In this document: piece by piece, positions 16,209-25,451 of the stretch
Layout of the letters: each line of letters begins with the position of its first letter
Position numbering within the stretch: the stretch's first letter is position 1
NCBI GenBank assembly: GCA_028705775.1
Contig: JAQWCW010000007.1
Coordinates: forward strand, 1-64,000
Direction of reading: 5' to 3'
Length of the DNA stretch: 64,000 bases
Origin: Eubacteriales bacterium
GTDB taxonomy: Bacteria; Bacillota; Clostridia; Christensenellales; Aristaeellaceae
Notes under the pieces: model-generated
What the model saw: only the letters and a program-made list of their open reading frames with translations
What the model was told of the DNA's origin: nothing
Databases searched by the model: none
Made by a program: the position numbers and the translations under genes

Positions 16209-16964
16209 TTACATTATCTCGCCCGTGTACTGCATTCTGTCGCTTTCGCCGCGCGAAAGCTGCTCAAGCTCCAAATCCATTGCGGCGCTGCGGAAATCCT
16301 CCTGCCGCAGAACGGTTATGTTTTCATATCCGGAGTGGTACGCGCTTTCATGCTCGTCGCGCTTGAGGGTAAGGCGGCATACCGAAACCTCGTACGCCGT
16401 CCGCTCCTGAACCGTTCCGTCCGGAAGCTGCTTTTGGTATGAGCGGGACTGGAATCTGCCTGCAATCTGCAGCTTGTCGCCCGTTTTCAGGTGCGAGGCA
16501 AATCTGGCTGTGCGTCCCCATGTAATGCAGGGTATGTAATCGCTCTTGCCGTAGGCTCTGTTTACGGCAAGCATAAGGTCGCAGATTTCCCTTCCGAACG
16601 GCGTCGTCCGATAGCCGGGCTGCTTGCAGAGCGTTCCGAAAAGGCTTATCTGGTTAGGATTTTCGTCATCGGACGGCGCGGGTATTTTCTGAGCGAACGC
16701 CGTTATCAGCAGCCTGCCCTGACCCGCGATTACCTTGTTGTAGGAGCGAAGCTGACCCTCTATGCAGATTGGCTGCCCCGGCACAAGCTCCTCGTGCGGC
16801 AGCAGGCGCTCGCTCGCGGTTGCGGGCAGCAAATCCGCTACGACCGAAAGGCGCGGAACGGCGATAGTAGTATGGTAGAAAGCCTCTCCGAATACCTCGT
16901 GCCCGAATACAGGAAGCTCGTGAACCGTACCTGAAAGCCTGAGTGAATTAGTGTTTTCGTCCAT
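16209..16964 (-). CDS. ssb: Single-stranded DNA-binding protein with two OB folds
   Basis: A 251-residue protein with two consecutive OB-fold units. The C-terminal unit (about 102-205) is a plain SSB domain: NQISLFGTLCKQPGYRTTPFG, FGREICDLMLAVNR, IPCITWGRTARFASHLKTGD and LQIAGRFQSRSY. The N-terminal unit (about 6-93) is more divergent (LRLSGTVHELPVFGHEVFGEAFY, then LVPGQPICIEGQLRSYN). The acidic DDDxPF tip that recruits partners in standard SSBs is missing; the end is TGEIM. ATG 16964 has a GAGGTG site at six bases. It may be an accessory SSB rather than the main replicative one. It is transcribed away from the deacetylase gene, not with parAB. Confidence 0.8.
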   Translation of the reverse strand: MDENTNSLRLSGTVHELPVFGHEVFGEAFYHTTIAVPRLSVVADLLPATASERLLPHEELVPGQPICIEGQLRSYNKVIAGQGRLLITAFAQKIPAPSDDENPNQISLFGTLCKQPGYRTTPFGREICDLMLAVNRAYGKSDYIPCITWGRTARFASHLKTGDKLQIAGRFQSRSYQKQLPDGTVQERTAYEVSVCRLTLKRDEHESAYHSGYENITVLRQEDFRSAAMDLELEQLSRGESDRMQYTGEIM

Positions 16965-16999
16965 TGAGTACACCTCGTCCTATTATATTTCAACACGCA

Positions 17000-17767
17000 T
17001 TAGCTTGCCGCGTGCTGTTTTCCCGCATGGTCTATTCGTGTTTCGCCGGTAAGCAGGATTTCCGAAACGGGTATGATTTTAAGCCCCGCCGCCTGATATT
17101 TTTCAAGGATTTGCGGAAGCGCCTCGGCTGTGTGCTTTGCGTCGTTGTGGAAAAGCACTATGTCGCCGCTCCCGAAGCTTTTTGTGCAGCGCGCGACTAT
17201 ATCGCTTGCGGAAAGCCCCTTCCAGTCGAGCGAATCAATCGACCACTGAACTATCTCGTATCCCTCCGCGCGGCTCACAAGCACCGTTTTATCGTCATAA
17301 TCGCCGTAAGGCGCACGGAAAAGCGTCGGCCTTATGCCTGTTAGTGTTTCCGTCATATCGCTCATTATTCCAAGCTCTACTTTTTTCTTTTGCTCGCCGA
17401 TTTGCGGAAAATGCGCGTGCGTTGCGCTGTGGTTTCCGATTTCGTGCCCGCGCGCGGCGATTTCCTTTACAAGCTCCGGATACTTTTCAAGCCAAAGCCC
17501 CACGAGGAAGAAGGTCGTTTTGACCCCGTATTCGTCAAGCGTGTCGAGAATCTGCATTGTCTGCTCGCTGCCCCACGACGCGTCAAAGCTGATTGAAATT
17601 ACGTTGTCGCTTCGGTTTACCGAATAAACGGGCAGCTCGCGCTTGACGGCGGCGGCGTAAAGCGCTCCGCCGTCCCCTGACAACGCGTATAAACAGGAGA
17701 TTACCGTGAGCGCCGAAGCGAGCAGCAGGCTCTTTGCTTGTATTCTGTTAAAAAGACGAAGCGCCAT
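17000..17767 (-). CDS. Polysaccharide deacetylase, PdaB-like
   Basis: A carbohydrate esterase family 4 (NodB) protein predicted to remove acetyl groups from a cell-wall or spore-wall glycan outside the membrane. The 255-residue form starts at ATG 17767 and has an N-terminal membrane anchor (about 8-28, ALTVISCLYAL). Motif 1 reads SFDASWG, close to the SFDISWG of the sporulation protein PdaB rather than the usual TFDDGP. The metal-binding HxxxxH is in GNHSATHAHF, and RAPYGDYD gives motif 3. A late His sits in IVLFHNDAKHTAEAL. Spore use is inferred only. It lies between ssb and the transglutaminase operon. Confidence 0.88.
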   Translation of the reverse strand: MALRLFNRIQAKSLLLASALTVISCLYALSGDGGALYAAAVKRELPVYSVNRSDNVISISFDASWGSEQTMQILDTLDEYGVKTTFFLVGLWLEKYPELVKEIAARGHEIGNHSATHAHFPQIGEQKKKVELGIMSDMTETLTGIRPTLFRAPYGDYDDKTVLVSRAEGYEIVQWSIDSLDWKGLSASDIVARCTKSFGSGDIVLFHNDAKHTAEALPQILEKYQAAGLKIIPVSEILLTGETRIDHAGKQHAAS

Positions 17768-17871
17768 GAGCTGTCCCGTCCCTTCACGCATACTTTGCGT
17801 ATGCTTCAAGGTAGGATATGCTCAGGCGCTTGTCAAATAGAACGTAAAAAATTGTACTAGTTTGTCGGCTT

Positions 17872-20190
17872 TCAGTTATCCTTTGTTTTTGCTGTGTATT
17901 TAGGCGTAAGCGGCTTTATCGCGAGAATAGAAGCGTACTTAATCCTGCGGAAAACGCCGAGCGATTTGACGGCCGCGTGATAGAATCCCTCCGCGTCCGA
18001 AAGCATTTCACGGGTTATCGGGCGCGTTGTGTAGCTTGCCGTGTATACGCTGTACGCCAGATTGCGAACGCCCGGGAGCAGCTTTTCAGCGCGCGTCAGC
18101 GTGCCGAGCAGCGTTTCGCCCGTGCTTTGCGCGATTCCGTCAAGCCTCAGGGCGAGCATTACAGCCGAGTACCATATCATCAGCTTATCCTTTTCGTCGC
18201 TCTGCTTTTTTGCGGTGTTTGGCGGCAGGGTGTAATATACGCGCGCGGCGATTGCGGCAATCAGCAGCAGAATAAGGAGCAGCCACAGCAGCCACGACAG
18301 GTTCGGAGAATCCTTGTCGTCGTCGTTATTGTCGCTGTCAGGGCTATCCGGCTCGTCCGCTTCGGGCGACGGGGTCGGAGTCGCGTTTGAATCCGGCTCA
18401 GGCGTTTCCGCGTCGGGGCTTGGGGTCGAGGTCGGCTCCTCGCTCTCCTGCGGCGCGGGCGTCGGGGTAGGCGAGGGCGAAGGAGAGGGCGTCGGCTCGT
18501 CGCCGTCGTCGTTTCCGCTCTGCGAATTGTCGCCGTCGTCGCCGCTTGTGTCCGTTGACGGCGTAGGGTCGAACGGAACCCAGCCGAAGCCGGCAAAGTA
18601 TACCTCGCTCCATGCGTGCGCGTTTTCGCCCGTTACGTAGGCTACTCCGCGCGTTCCGGGGTCGGCTGCATAGCCCTCTATGTATCTTGCCGGAAGCCCT
18701 GCCATGCGGCACAGCACGGTAAACGCGGAGGCGAAATAGGTGCAGTAGCCCTCCCTGCCTTCAAACAGGAAGTAGGTAACAAAGTCGATATTGTCCGGCG
18801 GGTCGGCAGGCTCAAGCGTGTAGGTATAGCGCCGCTTGAGGTAGTTGCTGATTGTCACGGCTTTCTGATACGGGGTGTAGCAGTCCGCCGTAATCCTCGC
18901 TGCAAGGTCGTAGACCAGCTGCTCCATATGCGCGGGCAGCTGAAGATATATATCCATTATATCGCTCGGAATTGTCGCGTTATCGTCGGCTGCGCCGAGA
19001 ATATCCGCCATGCTTCCGTCGTCGCCCGTGAATATGTAGGCGTCCGCCTGATATGTGTCGCCCGTTTCAAGGTCGCGCGTGATGAAAATTTCGCTGGACT
19101 CGTTGAAATACGGAATCATATTCCATGTGGTATTGAGGCGCCTTATGCGCTGCGGAAGGAAAAGCGTTGAGGTTGAGTGGTTTGCGATGGTTATGTTGAT
19201 ATGCGTAAGCTCGTACTCGTCGCTGATGAGCTTTTCGTCCCTCGGCAGCTGCTCGTTCAGAATTTCGCGGCGCGTGTTGAGATAGCGCAGGCTTGAAAAC
19301 AGGTATCTGTGCCCGCCTAGGCTGTCGTTCCAGCCAAGACCGGTGTAGAACGCCTTTGAAGTGCCGCGCATAAGCGTCCGCTTCGGCGTTTCGACCATCA
19401 TGACCGGTCTGTCGCTCAGCTCCGTTTTTCCGCCGAGCCGTCCGTCGAGCGGCATATATCCTTCCGTCTGGAGGGAGAAAACGTTGCGCTCCTTTGAAAA
19501 CAGCAGGGTGTCCTCGATGTACGAGCGTATATCTTCCGCCGCGTTCTTGAGGGTTTCGTTGCTCGCTCCGCTCTGCGGGACTATCAGAAAGGCTATTGCG
19601 GTAAGCACGACTGCTACGGGCAGAACGTGGCGCATAGGAGTGTCGTCATGCGCGGAGCGCGAGTAAAGCACCATCAGCGCGGGAATCGCGGGCAGGGTAT
19701 AGGGCAGGAATTCATGGCTGCCCGAAAACCAGAGCGCTAGATATATTGCGCAGAGGAAGATTGCTGTCGGGTATACTCCGAGACCCTTGTCGCAGTAAAA
19801 GTAGACGATAAGGGTCACGATAATCGAAATAATGATGATAAAGTCGGAATTGAGAAGCAAAAGCGCGGTGTTGTTGCCTGAAATGAACATCCTTGCCGTT
19901 TCAAAAACGGAGATTGCGGCTTTTACGAGCATTGTGCGCGAGAAAAACAGGTTCGCGATTATTTCATAAGCGGCTACTATCGCAAACGGTATGAATTTGT
20001 ATCGCTTCAGGCTGCCCGAAAGCACAAGCAGCAGCACGGTAAGCGCCGTTGTTATTGCGGAAACGGCGATTGACGGCGCTATCGGAAGGCTTACCGAAAC
20101 AGGCCATAGTATTCCGATTGACAGAAGAATGGTGAGAAAGGCGCGCGAAATTACAGCGCCTGCTCCGCTTCGGCTCGTCAGCTTTGTCAT
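17872..20190 (-). CDS. Membrane transglutaminase-like protein (TgpA type)
   Basis: A 772-residue protein. The first 205 residues hold about six membrane helices. An extracytoplasmic region follows, then a transglutaminase-like core with Cys483 (REGYCTYFAS), His525 (GENAHAW) and Asp541 (PFDPTP), so the triad is intact. A Ser/Thr/Pro linker (about 550-640, PSPSPTPTP) leads to one more helix (about 642-662). A cytoplasmic DUF4129-like tail rich in Leu and Arg ends the protein. This is the TgpA/DUF3488 layout. The ATG overlaps the DUF58 stop by four bases. In the moxR-DUF58-transglutaminase operon it is assumed to act on a surface protein or peptide; substrate unknown. Confidence 0.92.
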   Translation of the reverse strand: MTKLTSRSGAGAVISRAFLTILLSIGILWPVSVSLPIAPSIAVSAITTALTVLLLVLSGSLKRYKFIPFAIVAAYEIIANLFFSRTMLVKAAISVFETARMFISGNNTALLLLNSDFIIIISIIVTLIVYFYCDKGLGVYPTAIFLCAIYLALWFSGSHEFLPYTLPAIPALMVLYSRSAHDDTPMRHVLPVAVVLTAIAFLIVPQSGASNETLKNAAEDIRSYIEDTLLFSKERNVFSLQTEGYMPLDGRLGGKTELSDRPVMMVETPKRTLMRGTSKAFYTGLGWNDSLGGHRYLFSSLRYLNTRREILNEQLPRDEKLISDEYELTHINITIANHSTSTLFLPQRIRRLNTTWNMIPYFNESSEIFITRDLETGDTYQADAYIFTGDDGSMADILGAADDNATIPSDIMDIYLQLPAHMEQLVYDLAARITADCYTPYQKAVTISNYLKRRYTYTLEPADPPDNIDFVTYFLFEGREGYCTYFASAFTVLCRMAGLPARYIEGYAADPGTRGVAYVTGENAHAWSEVYFAGFGWVPFDPTPSTDTSGDDGDNSQSGNDDGDEPTPSPSPSPTPTPAPQESEEPTSTPSPDAETPEPDSNATPTPSPEADEPDSPDSDNNDDDKDSPNLSWLLWLLLILLLIAAIAARVYYTLPPNTAKKQSDEKDKLMIWYSAVMLALRLDGIAQSTGETLLGTLTRAEKLLPGVRNLAYSVYTASYTTRPITREMLSDAEGFYHAAVKSLGVFRRIKYASILAIKPLTPKYTAKTKDN

Positions 20191-21371
20191 TGAGCTTTAG
20201 CACCTTCTTCCTTGGGAATGACGGGAAGCACATAGCATACCTGCACTTTGCCCATCTGCAGGCGGCTTACATACTTAATCAGCTTCGGGTCATCCTTGCG
20301 CAGGGTCACAAAATACAGCCTTACGGTCGGACCCATCCTGCGTATGCGCTGCAAAAGCTCGACAATCCTTCCCGAAAGGCGCGAGGTTATAACGATTGTC
20401 GCGCCTGTCTTGCGCAGATTGCGTATTTCCATCTTGAGCAGGCTTTCGATGTTTTCAGGCGAGGTGAATTCCATCCGCGCAAGCTCCTGCCGAAGGAATT
20501 GCAGGCTCATTCCGTCCGCGCTGCGGTAGTCAATATTCTTACCGCCTATCAAGAGCGGCATTCTTACCGGATGGTCGGCTTTTTCGTGGCGGAGCGCCGC
20601 GGCGTAAGCCGTTTCGCATATCGCGTCCTGAAAGCAGAAGTTAAGCTCCGCGCTCTGGCAGCCCGGAGACGCGGGGTCTACAAGCACGAGCGCTTCCGGC
20701 TGGTTAGGCTCCTCAAAGCGCCGCACATACAGCTCGCGCCGTCTTGCTGTTATCTTCCAATGGATTTTCTTCAGGCTGTCGCCCGCCTTGTATTCGCGAA
20801 CGTCGGCAGGGTCGGCGGTATCCTCGGTCGCGCGTGTAAGCGTTTCAAGCCCCGTGTCGCCCTTTGCGAATTCCATCATGTCAATCGTGTACGGCAGGGG
20901 AAGCACGCTAACCTCGCGCGGCTGATACTTCGTTTCGCGCTTTACTCGGAAAAGCGCAAATATATCCTCATAGGTAAGCGAGCTGATTTGCGGTGTCAGA
21001 ATTCCGACATGGCGGGTAGGGTACACCTGATAGTAAGAGGTCTGCTTCGCGCCGAAGGAAGGAAGCGTAAGTATATACGGAAGCTCGCTTGGCGAAATCA
21101 TGACGGTTGCGCTCGGCGCGGAAATCGGCAGCAGCGTTCTGCCGGAGCTTTTAAGGGAAAAATGTATAAGCTCTCCGCGGGTCAGCACGCTTTCGTCAAC
21201 GGAAAACTCCGCGCGCGAGGAATACGCCGCAAGCAGCACGCTGAGCGCCGAATACGCCGCCATCAGCGTCAGCAGAACGGCGGCAAGCAGATAAAGCGGG
21301 CTTCCTGTTGAAAGCGCGCATATCCAGAGCGTAAATGCGATTGCGAGCGTAACTGCGCCGCGCTTTGTCAT
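20187..21371 (-). CDS. DUF58 membrane protein
   Basis: A 394-residue protein of the DUF58 family that usually partners MoxR AAA+ ATPases. The start (ATG 21371) overlaps the moxR stop by four bases and has AGGAGG five bases upstream; a longer upstream reading would lie inside moxR and is rejected. Two N-terminal helices (about 6-50) are followed by a beta-rich region. The DUF58 signature lies near 200-225 (DVREYKAGDSLKKIHWKITARRRELYVRRFEE), and a von Willebrand A-like C-terminal part follows. The role is probably assembly of a surface complex; not established. Confidence 0.92.
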   Translation of the reverse strand: MTKRGAVTLAIAFTLWICALSTGSPLYLLAAVLLTLMAAYSALSVLLAAYSSRAEFSVDESVLTRGELIHFSLKSSGRTLLPISAPSATVMISPSELPYILTLPSFGAKQTSYYQVYPTRHVGILTPQISSLTYEDIFALFRVKRETKYQPREVSVLPLPYTIDMMEFAKGDTGLETLTRATEDTADPADVREYKAGDSLKKIHWKITARRRELYVRRFEEPNQPEALVLVDPASPGCQSAELNFCFQDAICETAYAAALRHEKADHPVRMPLLIGGKNIDYRSADGMSLQFLRQELARMEFTSPENIESLLKMEIRNLRKTGATIVITSRLSGRIVELLQRIRRMGPTVRLYFVTLRKDDPKLIKYVSRLQMGKVQVCYVLPVIPKEEGAKAQ

Positions 21372-22354
21372 TTCATCCTCCTGGGAGTCGGCGCTTCTGC
21401 GGGAATGTCGCGCCTTGTGGGAACGGGGACTGATTTTAGAATTTCGATGATTGTTCCCTCGGCGGTCTGGCTGTTCATTCTCGCTTCGGGGGTGAGTGAA
21501 ATTCTGTGCGAGAATACGGGCAGAATCATGCTCTGCACATCCTCGGGCAGAATGAAATCGCGGCTGTCGAGCAAGGCGTTGGCTTGGCTTGCGCGGATAA
21601 GCGCAATCGCAGCGCGCGTTGAAGCGCCGAGCTGGAGCGCGGGATGCGAGCGCGTCTGCGCAGCAAGCTGAGCCACATAGGAGCGCACCTCGCGCGAGCA
21701 GTATACTCCGCCGACGGCGCTCTGCAGGGAAATAATATCCTCGGCTGAGCATACGGGCAGAAGCTGCTGCAACGGCTTTATCTGACCGCTGTATTTTTCA
21801 AGAACGTCCATTTCCTCCTCAACGGAGGGATAGCCAATCGAAACCTTCATAAAGAATCGGTCGAGCTGCGCTTCCGGAAGGGGATACGTTCCGACGAACT
21901 CAACAGGGTTCTGCGTCGCAAGCACCATGAACGGCTGCGGCAGCTTGTAGGTTGTTCCGTCAACGGTAACCTGATACTCCTCCATAACCTCAAGCAGTGA
22001 TGACTGCGTTTTAGGGGAGGTACGGTTGATTTCGTCCGCGAGCACAATCTGGCTCATTACCGCGCCGGGTCTGTACTCCATATCGCCGCTTTTGAGGTTG
22101 ATTGCGGTATAGCCCGTAACGTCGGAGGGCATAACGTCCGGAGTAAACTGAATGCGCTTGAACGAGCAGTCGAGGGACTTGGCAAGGGCGCTTGCGAGCG
22201 TGGTTTTGCCGACCCCCGGAACGTCCTCGATAAGCACATGACCCTTGCAGAGCAAGGATATGAGGATTAGCTCAACTACGTCGTCCTTGCCTACGATAAC
22301 CTGATGAATGTTGCTCTTGAGCGCCTGTATGATGCTTAACGGTTTTTGCTGCAT
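21368..22354 (-). CDS. MoxR-type AAA+ ATPase
   Basis: A 328-residue MoxR ATPase, a chaperone-like enzyme thought to mature or insert complexes with its DUF58 partner. Walker A is DVPGVGKTT (residues 44-52). The sensor region reads VLADEINRTSPKTQSSLLEVMEE, with the Walker B acid replaced in the usual MoxR style (ADEINR). The arginine finger region LPEAQLDRFF and the C-terminal lid are present. It is first in the three-gene operon. The upstream 190 bases separate it from the divergent birA. Confidence 0.94.
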   Translation of the reverse strand: MQQKPLSIIQALKSNIHQVIVGKDDVVELILISLLCKGHVLIEDVPGVGKTTLASALAKSLDCSFKRIQFTPDVMPSDVTGYTAINLKSGDMEYRPGAVMSQIVLADEINRTSPKTQSSLLEVMEEYQVTVDGTTYKLPQPFMVLATQNPVEFVGTYPLPEAQLDRFFMKVSIGYPSVEEEMDVLEKYSGQIKPLQQLLPVCSAEDIISLQSAVGGVYCSREVRSYVAQLAAQTRSHPALQLGASTRAAIALIRASQANALLDSRDFILPEDVQSMILPVFSHRISLTPEARMNSQTAEGTIIEILKSVPVPTRRDIPAEAPTPRRMK

Positions 22355-22480
22355 AACTTCTCCTTAACGCCTCAATATGGAAACTGTTCTTTTATTGTTC
22401 CCAAGCGGCGGATTTTGTTGTATTATTAACAGGGTAAGCGGCGCGCGGTTATACTGTTGCGCGTCTTTGCGCAATTGCTT

Positions 22481-22508
22481 TTGCAAGCGGCAAACACCGC
22501 TTTATTAT
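22481..22508 (+). promoter_or_regulatory. Promoter of birA operon
   Basis: TTGCAA (22481-22486) and TATTAT (22503-22508) are spaced by 16 bases, 37 bases before birA. Confidence 0.45.
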
Positions 22509-22545
22509 AAACGCTTGATTCGTATTTTACAAGCGCGGAGGCTGT

Positions 22546-23520
22546 ATGGACAGAATACTGGAATTGCTGCAAGGCGGCGGCTTTGTCAGCGGCGAAGCGA
22601 TTGCGCGCGAAATGGGAATATCCCGCGCCGCCGTCTGGAAAAGGATTGACGCTTTGCGCGCCGGGGGCTTTCCCATCATCAGCTCAGGAAAGCGCGGCTA
22701 CTCGCTTGACGCGGATTCGGACGCTCTGCTTCCGGAGCTTGTGCGCCTTGGGCTTGAAACCTCCCTTATCGGCAAAAGCCTTGATTACAGCCCCGTTATC
22801 GGCTCAACGAACAAGCGCGGCAAGGAAAAGATGATGATGGGCGGAACGGACGGGCTTGTCGTTTATGCGGGCGAGCAGACGTCGGGTCGGGGAAGGCTTC
22901 AGCGCGAGTGGATTTCCCCGAAGGATGCCGGCGTATATATGACGATTTGCCTGCGCCCGTTTATTCCCCCCGAGAAAGCGCCTTTTCTTACCATGCTTGC
23001 GGCGGTTGCCGTTTCCCGCGCAATAAAAGCGCAGACGGGGCTTTCGGCAAGCCTGAAATGGCCTAACGACGTTATCATATCCGGCAAAAAGGTTTGCGGA
23101 ATTCTTTCCGAAATGGCGGCAGAGCCGGACAAGCTCGAATATGCGGTTGTCGGAATCGGAATTAACGTAAATCAGCTTTCGGAGGATTTCCCGCAGGAGC
23201 TGAAGGCGAGGGCGACAAGCCTCAGAATCGAAGCGGACAGGAAATTCAGGCGCGCCGACATAATAAGGGCGGTTATTTCCGAAGCGGACGAGCTGTACGC
23301 CGCCTTCCTCAAAAGCGGCGAAAGCGCGTTTATCGGCAGCTTCAGGGAAAACTGCGTTACAATCGGCTCGCGCGTCAACGTTTCGGGAGCCGTCAGCATT
23401 ACGGGTACTGCCGTTGATATGGACGAAACGGGCGCGCTGATTGTAAAGGACGACGGCGGAAAAGCCCATCGCGTCATGGCGGGGGATGTTTCCGTCCGCG
23501 GCGTTATGGGCTACGCGTGA
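22546..23520 (+). CDS. birA: Bifunctional biotin--protein ligase / biotin repressor
   Basis: Activates biotin to biotinyl-AMP and attaches it to biotin carrier domains. The N-terminal HTH (about 1-60, SGEAIAREMGISRAAVWKRID) marks a class II BirA that can also repress transcription. The ligase core has TSGRGRLQREW (biotinyl-AMP loop), KWPNDVIISGKKVCGIL and VVGIGINVN. The small C-terminal SH3-like domain is present (324 residues in all). No biotin synthesis gene or clear BirA operator is in the window. It leads the birA-acpS-nnr-mazF-yitT run. Confidence 0.95.
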   Translation: MDRILELLQGGGFVSGEAIAREMGISRAAVWKRIDALRAGGFPIISSGKRGYSLDADSDALLPELVRLGLETSLIGKSLDYSPVIGSTNKRGKEKMMMGGTDGLVVYAGEQTSGRGRLQREWISPKDAGVYMTICLRPFIPPEKAPFLTMLAAVAVSRAIKAQTGLSASLKWPNDVIISGKKVCGILSEMAAEPDKLEYAVVGIGINVNQLSEDFPQELKARATSLRIEADRKFRRADIIRAVISEADELYAAFLKSGESAFIGSFRENCVTIGSRVNVSGAVSITGTAVDMDETGALIVKDDGGKAHRVMAGDVSVRGVMGYA

Positions 23521-23530
23521 GGTAAGTGAT

Positions 23531-23905
23531 ATGATAATCGGAATCGGAATTGATTTGTGCGAAATCGAGCGTATAAAAACAGCGATGGAAAAGCCGCGGT
23601 TTCTGGAGAAATACTATTCAGACAGCGAGCGCGCGTATCTGGAAAAAAGGGGCGTCTGCGCTGCCGAAAGCGCGGCGGCAATGTTCGCAGTCAAGGAGGC
23701 GGCTCTAAAGGCTCTCGGAACGGGAATCAGCGAGGGGCTTTCGATAGAGCAGATAAGCGTCGAGCATGACGAAAGCGGCAGACCTTCCGTCATATTTACG
23801 GGCGCGGCGCTTGAGCGCTTCCGCCTGCTTAACGCAAAGAACGCTTTTGTAACAATAACGCATTCGGGCGCGCAGAGCGCGGCGGTCGTTGTGCTGGAGG
23901 CTTGA
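23531..23905 (+). CDS. acpS: Holo-[acyl-carrier-protein] synthase
   Basis: Transfers phosphopantetheine from CoA to the serine of acyl carrier protein. At 124 residues it is typical for AcpS. The conserved metal/CoA-binding residues are in IGIGIDLCEIERI (Asp8) and FAVKEAALKALGTG (Glu58 region). The chosen start at 23531 begins MIIGIGIDL and follows a GAGGTAAG site; a longer reading into birA lacks support. nnr starts one base after its stop. The acpS-nnr pairing is common in Bacillota. Confidence 0.95.
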   Translation: MIIGIGIDLCEIERIKTAMEKPRFLEKYYSDSERAYLEKRGVCAAESAAAMFAVKEAALKALGTGISEGLSIEQISVEHDESGRPSVIFTGAALERFRLLNAKNAFVTITHSGAQSAAVVVLEA

Positions 23906-23906
23906 T

Positions 23907-25382
23907 ATGCAAAAAACCATAACTCCGGAGAAAATGAGAAGCACGGAAAAAAACGCTTTTGCAGCGGGCAAAAGCAGCCTTTCGGCAATGAAATGCGCCG
24001 CACGCGGGCTTTCAAAAGCCGTGTTTGCGTATGTCAAATTCGGGCTTGCCGTGTTCATATGCGGCGGCGGAGGGAACGGCGGCGACGGCTTCTATGCCGC
24101 TAAAACGCATATTGAAAACGGCGGCGAGGCGCTTGTTTACTATTTCAAAGAGCCTTCCGGCGATTCGCTTGAGTGCTACCGCGAGCTGAAAACAATGACT
24201 CACGCAGAAAACCTGCGCCTTATTTCCAAAGCCTCCGAGCTTCAAATACCCAAGCGGGCAATGGCTATTGTCGATTGTCTTTTCGGAACGGGGCTTTCGG
24301 GCGAGGTAAGCGGGAGCTATCCCGAAATCATCGAAAAGATTAATTCCTGCGGCATATATGTGATTTCCTGCGATATTCCCAGCGGGCTTTCGGGGCTTAC
24401 GGGGCTTCCGCTGGGCAGCGCGGTAATTGCGGACGAAACGATAACCTTCCATCGCCCAAAGCAGGGGCTTTATCTTGCAAGGGGCAGGGAGTTTTCCGGA
24501 AAGGTTTCCGTATGCCCGCTTGAAACGCGCGGGCTTATGACGAGCGGCGGGTATAATGTGCTTGAAAGCTCCGATATTGCGCGCCTTATACCAAAGCGTA
24601 AGGAAAGCGCGCATAAGGGCGACGCCGGCAAGCTGCTCATAATCGGCGGCAGCTACGGAATGGCAGGCGCGGCGGCACTTTGCGGCGGCGCGGCATTCCG
24701 AACGGGCGCGGGGCTTGTAAGAATTCTTACAGAGCCGCCGGCGCTTTCCGCCGTGCAGGCGCTCTGCCCGTGCGCAACTGCCGCCGAAATCTCCGCCAAA
24801 AGCGTTGAAGAAGGTCTTTTGTGGGCGGACGCAATAGCGATTGGAACGGGGCTTGGAATGAAGAAATCCATATATGATACGGCGCTTCCCGCGCTTTTGT
24901 CGGAAAAGCCGAAGGTTGTTGACGCTGACGCGCTAAATCAGCTTGCCGCTAATCCGCAAAGGCTTAATAACGCGGTAATAACCCCGCATATCGGCGAAGC
25001 GGCAAGGCTTTTTGCGGCGCACGGAAAAGCGCTCAGCGGAGAAACCGTTAACGACTGTAAAACGCTTTCTGAGCTGTACGGCTCTGCGGCGCTTCTGAAG
25101 GGTCATTCAAGCGTCGTTTATGATTCCGGCGAAACCTATATCAACATAAGCGGCTGCGCGGGAATGGCAGTCGGCGGCAGCGGGGATGTGCTGACGGGAA
25201 TTATCGGCGCGCTTCTTGCAGACAGGGAAACGAATTTCGGCGTTGGAATTGCAGCGGCGCTCGGCGCGCTCATTCACGGTCTTGCGGGGGAAAACGCTGC
25301 GGGCAGAATCGGAACGCGCTCGATGACTGCAATGGACGAGCTTGACGGAATATCCGCCGTTTTAAGCGCTTTGGGCAGGTAG
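23907..25382 (+). CDS. nnr: Bifunctional NAD(P)H-hydrate epimerase / ADP-dependent dehydratase
   Basis: Repairs damaged NAD(P)H hydrates. The N-terminal YjeF_N epimerase domain (about 1-210) contains the glycine-rich GGGGNGGDGFYAA and DCLFGTGLSGE. The C-terminal ribokinase-like dehydratase (about 220-490) contains KGDAGKLLIIGGSYGMAGA, TPHIGEAARL and the NTP-site GGSGDVLTGIIGALLA. The 491-residue two-domain fusion is the normal bacterial form. ATG 23907 has GGAGG at six bases. It is tightly linked to acpS. Confidence 0.94.
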   Translation: MQKTITPEKMRSTEKNAFAAGKSSLSAMKCAARGLSKAVFAYVKFGLAVFICGGGGNGGDGFYAAKTHIENGGEALVYYFKEPSGDSLECYRELKTMTHAENLRLISKASELQIPKRAMAIVDCLFGTGLSGEVSGSYPEIIEKINSCGIYVISCDIPSGLSGLTGLPLGSAVIADETITFHRPKQGLYLARGREFSGKVSVCPLETRGLMTSGGYNVLESSDIARLIPKRKESAHKGDAGKLLIIGGSYGMAGAAALCGGAAFRTGAGLVRILTEPPALSAVQALCPCATAAEISAKSVEEGLLWADAIAIGTGLGMKKSIYDTALPALLSEKPKVVDADALNQLAANPQRLNNAVITPHIGEAARLFAAHGKALSGETVNDCKTLSELYGSAALLKGHSSVVYDSGETYINISGCAGMAVGGSGDVLTGIIGALLADRETNFGVGIAAALGALIHGLAGENAAGRIGTRSMTAMDELDGISAVLSALGR

Positions 25383-25451
25383 CGGCGCTGTAACGCGCGC
25401 CTTTTATCACGCATAGTGCAGAGCAGAGGTGTTTTGTAAGTCTGGAGCGTG

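Noticed and set aside
20187..21752. 521-residue version of the DUF58 protein
   Set aside because: The extra 127 residues are out-of-frame translation of moxR; a strong ribosome binding site supports the start at 21371.
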